Shown one piece after another: positions 25,385-35,300 of a stretch of 55,722 bases of DNA. The notes beneath the pieces are model-generated. The model was given only the letters and a program-made list of their open reading frames with translations, was not told where the DNA came from and did no database searches. Location of the stretch: positions 1 to 55,722 of the forward strand of contig JALSLK010000121.1 of the NCBI GenBank assembly GCA_026988355.1, in the 5' to 3' direction. How positions within the stretch are numbered: position 1 is the stretch's first letter; every line of letters begins with the position of its first letter. The stretch comes from Flavobacteriaceae bacterium. GTDB lineage: Bacteria; Bacteroidota; Bacteroidia; Flavobacteriales; Flavobacteriaceae. A program made the position numbers and the translations under genes.

Positions 25385-25907
25385 ATATAGTCACAAATAT
25401 AAACCCATAAGTAGTTTTAACTTAACGCACAGTAAACAATTCTTAGCGGAAGAATACCTTACTTTTTTTCCAGATAGTGAAACCTCTAAAAATTTAAGTA
25501 AATACAGGCTAAAAGTTAAGAAAACACCAAAAGGTTTAATGGTATTGTATAAAATAAATGAAGAATTTACCGCTATTACAGAAGATGAAACGATACTTTT
25601 TAATGGACTTTTATTAGATAATAAAAAAGTGATTGGTTATACAAAGAATGGAAATACTACTAATTGGTTGCCAAATCCAGCAAATTTAACATTGACTTTT
25701 TATGGCATAACAAATACGACGTATAAAGAAGGTACAATTTGGGGAAATTTAGAATTAAATAAGTATATAAAGTACAAAGCATCTTCATTAAATGGAGTAT
25801 TAACAACAGACAATACCATAAAAGGAATAAAACCAGACGCAATATTTGAACTTGCAATTACTAATGCAGGAGCAATAACAGAAACAAAATTTGAATTTAA
25901 CATATAG
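25377..25907 (+). CDS. Unrecognised eCIS protein between cap and sheath
   Basis: A 176-residue protein I do not recognise. It is beta-rich, has many aromatic, Thr and Asn residues, a basic N-terminal tail (about 1-10) and no signal peptide or membrane helix. It overlaps the DUF4255 gene by 8 bases, so translation is probably coupled and the two products may act together. The AlgoCIS particle is described as having a cap adaptor protein; this gene is a candidate for that part by position only. Other options are a particle decoration or a fibre at the cap end. Confidence 0.65.
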   Translation: MSKYSHKYKPISSFNLTHSKQFLAEEYLTFFPDSETSKNLSKYRLKVKKTPKGLMVLYKINEEFTAITEDETILFNGLLLDNKKVIGYTKNGNTTNWLPNPANLTLTFYGITNTTYKEGTIWGNLELNKYIKYKASSLNGVLTTDNTIKGIKPDAIFELAITNAGAITETKFEFNI

Positions 25908-25931
25908 AATAATTAAAAAACAAAATTTATT

Positions 25932-27896
25932 ATGGCAAGTACATTAAGAACACCAGGAGTTTATGTGGAAGAAATATCAAAATTTCCGCCATCCGTAGCA
26001 CAAGTAGAAACCGCAATACCAGCATTTATTGGATATACAGAAAAAGCCGAAAAAGATAACGAAATTTTAGTAGGAGAACCAACACGAATTACCTCTCTTT
26101 TAGAATACGTAACTTATTTTGGAGAAGCCGAAAAAGAAACAGGTTTTACTGCAACAGTGAATGAAGACGGTGATGGAAATAAAACAATAGTAACAAATTC
26201 GGATACAGTAACAACCTCAAAATTTTTAATGTATTATGCAATGCAAATGTATTTTGCTAACGGAGGAGGTCCTTGTTGGATTGTTTCTGTGGGATTGTAT
26301 AATCCTGCAGGACCAGATTTTGCAGAGTTAGATGGAGGATTAACAAAATTGGAAAAAGAAGATGAGCCAACATTAATTATTTTTCCAGATGCAAAATCAC
26401 TAAGTTCAGATTCTCACTTTTATAGTTTGTATAATAATGCTTTAACACAATGTAAAAATTTACAAGATAGGTTTACTATTATTGATACTTACTCTAATGT
26501 TGCTGATGTTGAAATGAACGATCCAGAAGGTGTGCGAAATAGAATTTCATCGGATGCCGAAGAAAAAAAATATGGAGCAGCTTATTTCCCATATTTAAAA
26601 ACCATTCTTAATTTTAATATAGACGAATCTACCGTTAGTATCACTCATACTGTTGGAGATGCAGCAGCAATAATTAAACAATCGAAAGATAAAATAACTA
26701 ACTTTTTAGCGAAAATCACTAGTACAAATACCGATACAGCTACTTTTAAAGGTAATTTGGTTACTGCAATAAGTGCAATTACTAGCTTATCAGGTACGGC
26801 AGCAGTTAAATATACAAATTCATTGCCTTTAATACCTACTGTTATTACGGCTATAGATGGAGTTATTGGACACATACAAAATGTAATAGTAGATGCAGAA
26901 GCAGTAGTAAGTACAGCACGGTTGGTAGCAAATGCAGGAGTTACTCCAGCACCAGTATTATCGGATGCATTGATTTTAGATGAAAAAATTACAGTTAAAT
27001 TACGTGCGGTTATTTTAGCATTTGAAGGGTTTAAAGACGATTATTATGCCGCTTCTAATATGGCAGAAGTAACAGCAGCAGGAACAGCAACTTTAACAGC
27101 GATGGCGTCGTTTTTTGACCCTACTGTACCAAACAACATTATTAAAACAGAAATAATTGATGTTATAAATTTACCAAATCTTTTAGCAAAAGTTAACGCA
27201 CTTGTACCTTTAGGAGGAGGTGCTTCAGGAGCTCTAAATGGAACAAATCTAGCAGGAATAAAAAATACAGATACAGAAATTTACAACGCAATAAAAAAAG
27301 AATTAGAAAAAGTAACTGTAGTATTACCTCCAAGTAGTAGTATGGCAGGAGTATACGCAAGAGTAGATAGTTCTAGAGGAGTATGGAAAGCACCAGCAAA
27401 CGTATCTTTAAAATATGTTATTAAGCCAACACAAAAAATAACACACGAATTAAACGGAAGGTTAAATATCGATACATCAGGAAAAACAATCAATGCAATA
27501 CGATCTTTTACAGGAAAAGGAACTATCGTTTGGGGAGCAAGAACCTTAGCAGGAAATGATAATGAATGGCGATACATATCAGTAAGAAGATTTTTTAACA
27601 TGGTAGAAGAATCTGTTAAAAAAGCATCCGATCAATTTGTGTTTGAAGCAAACGATGCAAATACATGGGTAAAAATAAGAGCAATGATAGAAAACTTTTT
27701 AACCAATCAATGGAGAGCAGGAGCATTAGCAGGAGCCAAAGCAGACGATGCCTTTTATGTAAGAATAGGTTTAAATCAAACCATGACAGCACAAGATATT
27801 TTAAACGGAATAATGAATATCGAAATCGGAATGGCAGTAGTAAGACCAGCAGAATTTATCGTGCTTAAGTTTTCACACAAAATGCAAGAATCTTAA
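25932..27896 (+). CDS. eCIS contractile sheath protein with large insertion
   Basis: A 654-residue phage tail sheath family protein. The N-terminus has T-P-G-V-Y-V-E-E-I and P-A-F-I-G-Y-T-E; the core has N-G-G-G-P-C-W-I-V-S and A-A-Y-F-P-Y-L-K. P-P-S-S-S-M-A-G-V-Y-A-R-x-D-x-x-R-G-V-W-K-A-P-A-N and the C-terminal domain with N-x-I-R, W-G-A-R-T-L and the A-x-F-I-V-L-K-F-S-H close the protein. The first and last strands supply the handshake that links sheath subunits. An insertion of about 230 residues (225-455, Ala/Thr/Val-rich) splits the usual core, probably a surface domain. Only one sheath gene is present, unlike the three of AFP/PVC. Confidence 0.95.
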   Translation: MASTLRTPGVYVEEISKFPPSVAQVETAIPAFIGYTEKAEKDNEILVGEPTRITSLLEYVTYFGEAEKETGFTATVNEDGDGNKTIVTNSDTVTTSKFLMYYAMQMYFANGGGPCWIVSVGLYNPAGPDFAELDGGLTKLEKEDEPTLIIFPDAKSLSSDSHFYSLYNNALTQCKNLQDRFTIIDTYSNVADVEMNDPEGVRNRISSDAEEKKYGAAYFPYLKTILNFNIDESTVSITHTVGDAAAIIKQSKDKITNFLAKITSTNTDTATFKGNLVTAISAITSLSGTAAVKYTNSLPLIPTVITAIDGVIGHIQNVIVDAEAVVSTARLVANAGVTPAPVLSDALILDEKITVKLRAVILAFEGFKDDYYAASNMAEVTAAGTATLTAMASFFDPTVPNNIIKTEIIDVINLPNLLAKVNALVPLGGGASGALNGTNLAGIKNTDTEIYNAIKKELEKVTVVLPPSSSMAGVYARVDSSRGVWKAPANVSLKYVIKPTQKITHELNGRLNIDTSGKTINAIRSFTGKGTIVWGARTLAGNDNEWRYISVRRFFNMVEESVKKASDQFVFEANDANTWVKIRAMIENFLTNQWRAGALAGAKADDAFYVRIGLNQTMTAQDILNGIMNIEIGMAVVRPAEFIVLKFSHKMQES

Positions 27897-27949
27897 AAAG
27901 AAGTGAAGTAATTAAAATAAAAAGAAATAATCATTAAAAAAATAAAATT

Positions 27950-28381
27950 ATGTCAGCATATCCACAAGTAAAGTTTCATTTTCAAGTAGAATGGGGAGGA
28001 ACAAAAATAGGTTTTCAAGAAGTATCTGGATTAGATATGGAAATCGAACCCTTAGAATATCGAGAAGGTTCTAGTTTAGAATTTAGTAAAATAAACATGC
28101 CTGGAATGGTAAAATACAGTGATGTTACTCTTAAAAGAGGAGTCTTTAAAAGCGATAATGAATTTTATGCTTGGATGAATACAATAAAAATGAACACCGT
28201 AGAACGAAGAGATATTACCATTAGTTTATTAGACGAAGAACATGCACCTGTTGTAGTTTGGAAACTAAAAAATGTATGGCCAATGAAAATACAATCTACA
28301 GATTTAAAAGCAATGGGTAATGAAGTAGCAATTGAAACAATGGTTTTAAAGCATGAAGGATTAACCATACAAAATGAGTAA
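27950..28381 (+). CDS. eCIS inner tube protein (gp19-like)
   Basis: A 143-residue phage T4 gp19-family tube protein: F-H-F-Q-V-E-W-G-G, F-Q-E-V-S-G-L-D-M-E-I-E-P-L-E-Y-R-E-G-S, P-G-M-V-K-Y-S-D-V-T-L-K-R-G and W-K-L-K-N-V-W-P-M-K-I. Hexamers stack to make the inner tube that the sheath drives into the target. Size is normal. It is likely the main tube subunit, being next to the sheath gene. A second, divergent tube gene follows after 3 bases. Confidence 0.95.
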   Translation: MSAYPQVKFHFQVEWGGTKIGFQEVSGLDMEIEPLEYREGSSLEFSKINMPGMVKYSDVTLKRGVFKSDNEFYAWMNTIKMNTVERRDITISLLDEEHAPVVVWKLKNVWPMKIQSTDLKAMGNEVAIETMVLKHEGLTIQNE

Positions 28382-28384
28382 TAT

Positions 28385-28855
28385 ATGGGTTTAGGCAAAC
28401 AAATATTAGATAAATTTACCTATCCGTTAGTAGGATATCATTTTGCAGTTTATTTTCATGGATTATTACCAAATCCGATAGATATGGCTTTTCAATCTGT
28501 TGCTGGTTTAAGTGTAGAGGTAGAAACAGAAAGTTATGCCGAAGGTGGAGAAAATAGATTTGTACACGAAATTCCAAAAGGACTTAAATTTTCGACATTA
28601 ACACTTAAAAGAGGTTTAAAGATAGTTCCCTCTATTCTTTCAAAATGGTTTGAAGATGCCTATGAAAATTTTAAGTTCAAACCATTAGACCTCATCATCA
28701 TATTAATGGATGAAAATCATTTACCAGTACAAAGCTGGAATGTGGTTGGAGCATATCCAATAAAATATGAAATAGGAGAGTTAAATGCAGAAACACCTAG
28801 TATTCTAATACAAACGTTGGAGTTAAAGTACCAATATTTTAAAACGATAATATAA
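28385..28855 (+). CDS. Second eCIS tube protein (tube initiator, Pvc5/Pvc6-like)
   Basis: A 156-residue gp19-family protein: Y-P-L-V-G-Y-H-F-A-V-Y-F, F-Q-S-V-A-G-L-S-V-E-V-E-T-E-S-Y-A-E-G-G-E-N, L-T-L-K-R-G-L, W-N-V-V-G-A-Y-P-I-K-Y-E. The extra residues before the first strand are typical of tube-initiator paralogues, which link the spike and hub to the first tube ring. The assignment as initiator is by order and length. Its stop overlaps the start of the DUF5908 gene by one base. Confidence 0.9.
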   Translation: MGLGKQILDKFTYPLVGYHFAVYFHGLLPNPIDMAFQSVAGLSVEVETESYAEGGENRFVHEIPKGLKFSTLTLKRGLKIVPSILSKWFEDAYENFKFKPLDLIIILMDENHLPVQSWNVVGAYPIKYEIGELNAETPSILIQTLELKYQYFKTII

Positions 28856-29001
28856 TGTCAATCGAAGTTAAAAATTTAAAAATAAAAGTCATTATTAATG
28901 GAGCTAAGACAGATAAATCTGAAGCTAATAATAGAGGTTGGAATTCGAGACAGGTAGTAGAAGCAATTCAAAAAGTGAATAAAAACCGTAAAGAACGTTA
29001 G
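28855..29001 (+). CDS. Small eCIS-associated protein (DUF5908)
   Basis: A 48-residue basic protein starting M-S-I-E-V-K-N-L-K-I-K-V and ending with a Lys/Arg-rich tail. Its N-terminal I-E-V-x-x-L-x-I-K-V-x-I motif and position, right between the tube genes and the LysM gene, match DUF5908, a short family found in Bacteroidota injection-system clusters. The start codon overlaps the stop of the tube gene (TAATG) and its own stop is 2 bases before the next ATG, so it is clearly part of the operon. It may be a baseplate or tube-linking peptide; its function is unknown. Confidence 0.8.
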   Translation: MSIEVKNLKIKVIINGAKTDKSEANNRGWNSRQVVEAIQKVNKNRKER

Positions 29002-29003
29002 TT

Positions 29004-29768
29004 ATGGGATATTTACCTAAAGGAGGATTAGTAAAGTTGAAAATTGAAGGGTTTAAAAAAGATGACTTTACTGGAACTCCACGTACTATTAAAGTATTAA
29101 TTAATCCAGAAAATTTTAAAGAAAGTTATGCCATAGAGTATAGTAAAGAACAACCTGCAGGAACACAAGGAAAACCACAACGGTTTTATAAAGTAAAACC
29201 TGGTGAATTTACATTAAATTTATTGTTAGATAGTACAGGGATATTTCCTAAGAAAGATGATTCAAGTTCATTAATTTCAGATTTTCAAAGTCAATTAAGT
29301 AGTTTGGTGCCTTTCCAAGATGTAGATGCATCATCAGATACAGGAGTAAATGACGATATTAAATCATTAAAGGAAATGCTTGTTAGTAAAGAAGGAACAA
29401 TACACCAACCTGAATACATCAAAATTTCTTATGCCGATATCGAAAAAAGGTGTAAGATTACAAAAATGGATATCGATTATAAGATGTTTAATCCGCAAGG
29501 ATATCCAATACGAGTAGAGGTAAAACTTACTTGTATAGAAACAATAAGTGATACATTAGAAAAAGCAAAAATAGCACAATCATCGCCAGATTTAACGCAT
29601 GTAAGAACTGTAATAGAAGGAGATACATTACCACTAATGACCTATAAAATTTATGGAAACTCTAAGTACTATTTAGAAGTAGCAAAAGCAAATAACCTAT
29701 TAAATTTTAGAAACTTAATACCTGGACAAAAAATAATATTTCCTCCAATAAATAAAACACAAAATTAA
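29004..29768 (+). CDS. eCIS LysM hub/baseplate protein (Pvc7, gp53-like)
   Basis: A 254-residue protein. The N-terminal part (about 10-190) carries the gp53/Pvc7-type pattern: V-L-I-N-P-E-N-F-K-x-x-Y, G-E-F-T-L-N-L-L-L-D-S-T-G and H-Q-P-E-Y-I-K-I-S-Y. A C-terminal LysM domain (about 199-250) reads V-I-E-G-D-T-L-P-L-M-T-Y-K-I-Y-G and L-I-P-G-Q-K-I-I-F-P-P. In AFP/PVC particles the LysM proteins join the tube to the spike. A disordered linker with Ser/Asp-rich sequence lies about residues 88-125. Its stop overlaps the start of the spike gene by one base. Confidence 0.88.
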   Translation: MGYLPKGGLVKLKIEGFKKDDFTGTPRTIKVLINPENFKESYAIEYSKEQPAGTQGKPQRFYKVKPGEFTLNLLLDSTGIFPKKDDSSSLISDFQSQLSSLVPFQDVDASSDTGVNDDIKSLKEMLVSKEGTIHQPEYIKISYADIEKRCKITKMDIDYKMFNPQGYPIRVEVKLTCIETISDTLEKAKIAQSSPDLTHVRTVIEGDTLPLMTYKIYGNSKYYLEVAKANNLLNFRNLIPGQKIIFPPINKTQN

Positions 29769-31516
29769 TGTCATTAATAGCAGACATAGATTCAAAAAAA
29801 CAAAGTTTAGTTACTTATCAACTTCTAGTAGGAGAAGGAGAGAAAGATGTAACTTCTAATTTTGGTATAAAAAGTATGGTTGTTTATAGAGAATGTAACA
29901 GAATACCAACAGCTACTATTGTAATTATAGATGGAAATGTGTCTACACAAGAATTCTCAGTAAGTAATGAAGATACTTTTAAACCAGGAGAAAAAATACA
30001 TATAAAATCAGGTTATGAATTTGAAGATGAAACAATATTTAAAGGAATAATTACAAAACACACCATTAAACTAAATAATGGAGCAAGTAATTTACTAATC
30101 GAATGTAAAGACGAAGCTTTTAAATTAACCTTGGAAAAGAAAAATAAAATATTTTACGAGAGTACAGAAAGTGAGATGTTTGAAGAAATAATTTCAGATA
30201 ATGAGTTGCAAAGCAATGTAGAGTCAACCACATATACACATAATGAATTGGTGCAATATTATGCAACAGATTGGGACTTTATGTTATCAAGAACCCAAAT
30301 AAACAACAAAATATGTTTGGTAGAAGACGGAACAATAATAATAAAAGAACCAGGTTTTTCAGAACAAAGTGAACACAAAGCAATATATGGAGATAACGTA
30401 TTTTCATTTGAAGCAGAAATAGATACAAGGACTCAATACGAAAGTTTTGAAGCATCATCATGGAATTTTTCCGACCAAGAAATAGTATCCAAAACAGCAC
30501 AAAACTCCAGTATCAATACTGTTGGAAACTTATCCTCATCCGATTTAGCAACAGCAGCAGGAGCAAATAAAGTTACCCTTAAACATGTAGGGAAAATACC
30601 AGACGATGTATTACAAACATGGGTAGATGGAAAAAGTAGCATGCAACAATTGAGTAAAATTTGTGGAACCATTAAAATACAAGGAGTACACGACCTATTA
30701 CCAGGCAAATTATTAACACTCGAAGGAATGAGTGATCGATTTAATGGTGATGTATTTGTAAGTGCAGTATATCACGAAGTAGCAGAAGGAAACTGGTTAA
30801 CAACAGTAAAGTTTGGATTGGATAACGAATGGTTTTCAGAAACCTATAAAATAAGTCAATTACCAGCAGCAGGAATGCTACCAGCTATAAATGGATTACA
30901 TATTGGCGTAGTAAGTGCATTAGAAGGCGATCCAGAAGAAGAACATAGAATACAAGTAAAATTACCAATAATAAGCGAAGAAGAAGAAGGGATTTGGGCA
31001 AGAGTATTGTCCTTACATGCAGGAGAAAATATTGGCGTTCATTTTTTACCAGAAATAGGCAATGAAGTATTAGTTGGATTTTTAAATGATGATCCAAACC
31101 AAGCAATAGTGTTAGGTTCCTTATTTAGTAATACAAACACATCACCAATAGAATATACAGACGATAATTTTGAAAAAGTTATCATGACCAAAAGTGAAAT
31201 AAAAATTACCTTAAACGATGAATTAAAAAGCATAACATTAGATACGCCAGACGGAAAAATGATAAGTATCGACGACGATGCAGCAGAAGTAAGTATAAAA
31301 GACGAAAATGACAATGTTATCGTAATGAATAGTGACGGAATAAGCATAACATCAGGAAAAGATATTGTACTAAGTGCAACAGGAGATATAAAAATGGATG
31401 GCGTAAATGTAGAAATAACAGCAAGTGCAGGATTTAAAGCAGAAGCATCCTCCACAGCCGAAGTATCAGGTTCGGCAAGTACAACGATAAAAGGCGGAAT
31501 GGTACAAATTAATTAA
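29768..31516 (+). CDS. eCIS central spike protein (VgrG/Pvc8-like)
   Basis: A 582-residue protein. The N-terminal half (about 1-370) matches the gp27-like hub (I-F-K-G-I-I-T-K-H, Y-Y-A-T-D-W-D-F-M-L-S-R). An OB-fold of the gp5 type follows (about 375-455: H-R-I-Q-V-K-L-P, W-A-R-V, G-V-H-F-L-P-E-I-G-N-E-V-L-V-G-F-L-N-D-D-P). A C-terminal beta-helix needle with repeating Ser/Asp/Val/Ile units ends near 582. Trimers form the membrane-piercing spike. No lysozyme or extra effector domain is fused to it. The PAAR tip gene comes next after 67 bases. Confidence 0.93.
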   Translation: MSLIADIDSKKQSLVTYQLLVGEGEKDVTSNFGIKSMVVYRECNRIPTATIVIIDGNVSTQEFSVSNEDTFKPGEKIHIKSGYEFEDETIFKGIITKHTIKLNNGASNLLIECKDEAFKLTLEKKNKIFYESTESEMFEEIISDNELQSNVESTTYTHNELVQYYATDWDFMLSRTQINNKICLVEDGTIIIKEPGFSEQSEHKAIYGDNVFSFEAEIDTRTQYESFEASSWNFSDQEIVSKTAQNSSINTVGNLSSSDLATAAGANKVTLKHVGKIPDDVLQTWVDGKSSMQQLSKICGTIKIQGVHDLLPGKLLTLEGMSDRFNGDVFVSAVYHEVAEGNWLTTVKFGLDNEWFSETYKISQLPAAGMLPAINGLHIGVVSALEGDPEEEHRIQVKLPIISEEEEGIWARVLSLHAGENIGVHFLPEIGNEVLVGFLNDDPNQAIVLGSLFSNTNTSPIEYTDDNFEKVIMTKSEIKITLNDELKSITLDTPDGKMISIDDDAAEVSIKDENDNVIVMNSDGISITSGKDIVLSATGDIKMDGVNVEITASAGFKAEASSTAEVSGSASTTIKGGMVQIN

Positions 31517-31583
31517 GAACGAAAAGAAGAAGCATGAACCAAAAGGTAAGAATATAAATTTATTACACAAAACAAATAAAAAT

Positions 31584-31874
31584 ATGCCAGCAGCAGCAAG
31601 AATAACAGACATGCATACCTGTCCAATGGTAACAGGAACAGTACCACACGTAGGAGGACCAATATTACCTCCAGGAGAAGCAACTGTACTTATTGGTGGA
31701 ATGCCAGCAGCAAAAGTAGGAGATTCTTTAGTATGTACAGGGCCGCCAGATACCATAATAGCAGGATCAGGAACGGTAATGATTGGTGGAATGCCAGCAG
31801 CCAGAATGGGAGACTCTACGGCACATGGAGGAACCATAACGCTAGGATGTCAAACCGTAATAATAGGAGGATAA
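31584..31874 (+). CDS. PAAR spike-tip protein
   Basis: A 96-residue PAAR protein: two P-A-A motifs (G-G-M-P-A-A-K-V-G-D and G-G-M-P-A-A-R-M-G-D), conserved H and C residues (M-H-T-C-P near the N-terminus; V-C-T-G, A-H-G-G and L-G-C later) as a metal site, and three I-G-G turns. PAAR proteins sharpen the VgrG spike and can carry effectors. No toxin domain is fused. Only one base separates its stop from the gp25 gene. Confidence 0.95.
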   Translation: MPAAARITDMHTCPMVTGTVPHVGGPILPPGEATVLIGGMPAAKVGDSLVCTGPPDTIIAGSGTVMIGGMPAARMGDSTAHGGTITLGCQTVIIGG

Positions 31875-31875
31875 A

Positions 31876-32286
31876 ATGAGTGAATCAAAACCTTATTTAG
31901 GAATAGGATGGGATTTCCCACCACGATTTAACACAAAAAGAGGAGAAGCTTATATGACAACCGATATAGAAGATATCGAGAAAAGTTTACAAATAATTGT
32001 AACAACAAGACCAGGAGAACGAATAATGAGACCGAGTTTTGGATGCGATATATCCGATAAAGTGTTTGAAAACCTAAACTCCACACAAATACACAGTATA
32101 AAAACAACAATCGAAGAAGCAATATTACTATACGAACCAAGAATAATAGTACAAAAAATAGGATTGGATATACAAAACATATTAGACGGTAAGCTATTAA
32201 TTAAAGTAGATTATATCGTAAGAGCAACAAATAATAGACGAAATATTGTATTTCCATATTACATAACAGAAGCAACAGACATTTAA
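31876..32286 (+). CDS. Baseplate wedge protein (gp25/Pvc9-like)
   Basis: A 136-residue gp25-family protein: Y-L-G-I-G-W-D-F-P-P-R-F, D-I-E-K-S-L-Q-I-I-V-T-T-R-P-G-E-R-I-M-R-P-S-F-G-C-D, a helix E-E-A-I-L-L-Y-E-P-R and a final strand. In T4 and T6SS this lysozyme-like (non-catalytic) protein anchors the sheath to the baseplate. Length is typical. Confidence 0.95.
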   Translation: MSESKPYLGIGWDFPPRFNTKRGEAYMTTDIEDIEKSLQIIVTTRPGERIMRPSFGCDISDKVFENLNSTQIHSIKTTIEEAILLYEPRIIVQKIGLDIQNILDGKLLIKVDYIVRATNNRRNIVFPYYITEATDI

Positions 32287-32305
32287 AAAAGATAAAGACT
32301 AAAAA

Positions 32306-35300
32306 ATGAGTGATTGTCCAGAAAATAAACTAATCCGACAGCGAGAAGGAACAACGCAACAAAAGCGTTATAAAAATTCGTTGGATCCAAAGAACATTCA
32401 ATTAATGGGATTTGGAGTAAAAGATTGGATGAATTTTGCACAAAAATTTGCAACAAACATTAACTTTTTTGAAGAAGACGATTATAAAAATCCACAAGGA
32501 AATTGGGAACCATTTCACAATGCAACCAACGAACTTAAAAAAATTGTAGAAACATATAACGAAGGAGAAATAAATCCACAATTAGCACTATTTATTAGCT
32601 TTTTAAAATTATTGAATTTAAGTAAAAAACGATTTAATGAAATAACAAAAAGGCATTTAGATTTTTATTATAAAGAAGTATTACAACTAAAAAATAAAGA
32701 AGCACAAGCAGATAATGTATATCTAATTTTTGAATTAGCAAAAAATGCCACAACACAACTATTACAAAAAGAGACCTTAGTAAATGGCGGAAAAGATAGC
32801 GAAGGAAACAAACGAAATTATGGATTAGTAGAAGAAATTGTAATTAATAAAGCAACAATAGCAGCAATTAAAAGTACGTATATAGATAGTAAAGGATGGT
32901 ATGCATCACCAATAGCAAACTCTGGAGATGGAGAAGGCGGAGCAATAGAAAATGATAAAAATTCGTGGTTGCCATTTGGAGACGCAACAAGATCATTGGC
33001 AAAAAAAGGATTTAGTATTGCAGCACCATCATTAAAACTTACCGAAGGACCAAGAAATATAGATTTAAAAATTACGTTTGATAATTTTAATTCGGAGTTT
33101 AGAAACAGAAATGACCTACAAGGAATACTTAAAGTAGAACATACTGGCGAAAAAGAATGGGTTGATATTACAGAAAAACTGCTAAAAATAGAAACGGATA
33201 ATAATACCTTAACATTAAAACTTTCGTTAGATGAATCTGCCGATACCATCGAAAATTACAATAAAGAAATACACAAAGGAAATTACCAAACCGAACACCC
33301 ATTATTGAGGATAATTTTTGATGCCGAAGTACAAAAGAAAGCATTGTCGTTTAAATTCTATAAACAATTAGTATCTAGGACATTAAAAAATATAACATTA
33401 AATACAACAGCAACCTATTCTTCTAAAATAGAACTAAGTAATGATTTAGGAAAAATAAATTTAGACAATCCGTTTTATCCATTTGGACCACAAGCAAAAA
33501 AGAATGCAAAACTCAAAATAGGAGCAAAAGAATGGGTAGGAAAACGAATAAGTGACGTAAAACTCGCACTTAAATGGAAAGATGTTCCAGAAAATCTTGA
33601 AAATCATTACGAACATTACAAACAAGAGTTGGTTAATTTTAATACTACTGTAAAAACCGTTATAACAAATTCCAACTTTGGAAATTATAATTCGTTAGTA
33701 ACTGGAACCTATGGTCAAAATCGTTTTACAGTAGATTTAGGATATATAGAAAATGACAGAACCATAATTACTACCAATCAATCAAACTCACAAACCGCTG
33801 CACAAGGAGGGTTTTCACAAAAGGAAATAAGTCAACGTTTATTCTCTTTTGATAGAATAAAAGACTTTGCTTTATTAGAAGAAAGATTAAATACAGATGC
33901 AATATCTAATTTTGTACAAAACGATTCTAAAGAAGAAATAACAAACGAACAATTATTTTCGAATACAGAATACAAAGAATTTAAAAGTTTTTTACCTTCA
34001 GGAACACCATATACCTTAAAACCAACAGACGATTATTTTATTCAATTATCTTTAAAAAACAATTTTCTGCACAACGCTTATGCTAAAATTTATACCTATT
34101 TGGCATTAAATAAATTATCCTTACCAAACGAAGCATATACGCCTTTTGTAGAAAAAATAAAAGTTACCATAACAACAGAAGAAATAATATCAAGTAGTCA
34201 AAATACAGTCACATTATTTCACGAACATCCATTTGGAACTAGTAAAACAGATGCAAATAGTTCCAATTTTAAAATTGTACCAAATCCAGAAACAGGAGGA
34301 CATTTATTTATAGGATTTGACAAGACAGAAGAAGACCAAAACGTACAAGTCTTATTTCAAATAGAAGAAGGTTCCGAAAATCCAGATTCAATAACAAATC
34401 AAAAAACTCTTGAAAATACAACTTTCAAAACAGGTGCAAAAGAAATAATATGGCAATATCTTAAAAAAGATAAATGGCAAAATTTAAAACCAAACTTCTT
34501 ACTAAAAGACGAAACAGATAATTTTTTAAAAACAGGATTGGTAAAATTTACCATTCCGAAAGAATCTAAAAACAACAATTTATTTGCAGAAGATTATTTT
34601 TGGTTACAAGCAAAAATAGCGAACAAATTTGATTCTGTATCTAAAATAGTACATATACATGCACAAGCAGTAGATGCTAAATTTATAAATAATACCAATA
34701 CATTAGAACATTTAGATAATGGTTTAGAGCCAAAAACCATCTCTAAATTAGAAACGCGTTTGGCAACAATTAAAAAATTAGAACAACCATACACCTCTTT
34801 TAATGGTATTCCAAAAGAAAATGATTTGGATTATTACCGAAGAGTAAGCGAAATATTACGACACAAGAATAGAGCAATTACCGTTTGGGATTATGAACAT
34901 TTGATACTGCAAGAGTTTACTTATTTGCACAAAATAAAATGTTTAAATCACAGCATAAAAAACAGTTTTATCGCTCCAGGAAACGTGTTGTTGGTAGCAG
35001 TACCAAATATAATAAACCAAAATGTTTACAACATATATCAGCCAAAATTAAGTCAAGCAAAGTTAAATAGCATAAAAACATATATCAATAAATTAAATAC
35101 ATTACATGTAGATGCAGAGGTAATATCGCCAAATTACGAACCTATACAGATAGATTTAAAGGTCGTTTTTAGAGAAGGTTTTGATGCTAATTTTTATACC
35201 AAACAATTGCAATTAGACATCGCAGCATATCTCTCGCCTTGGGCTTTTGATAAAAATCAACCCATATCGTTCGGAAATGCAATGTACCATAGCGAAGTAA

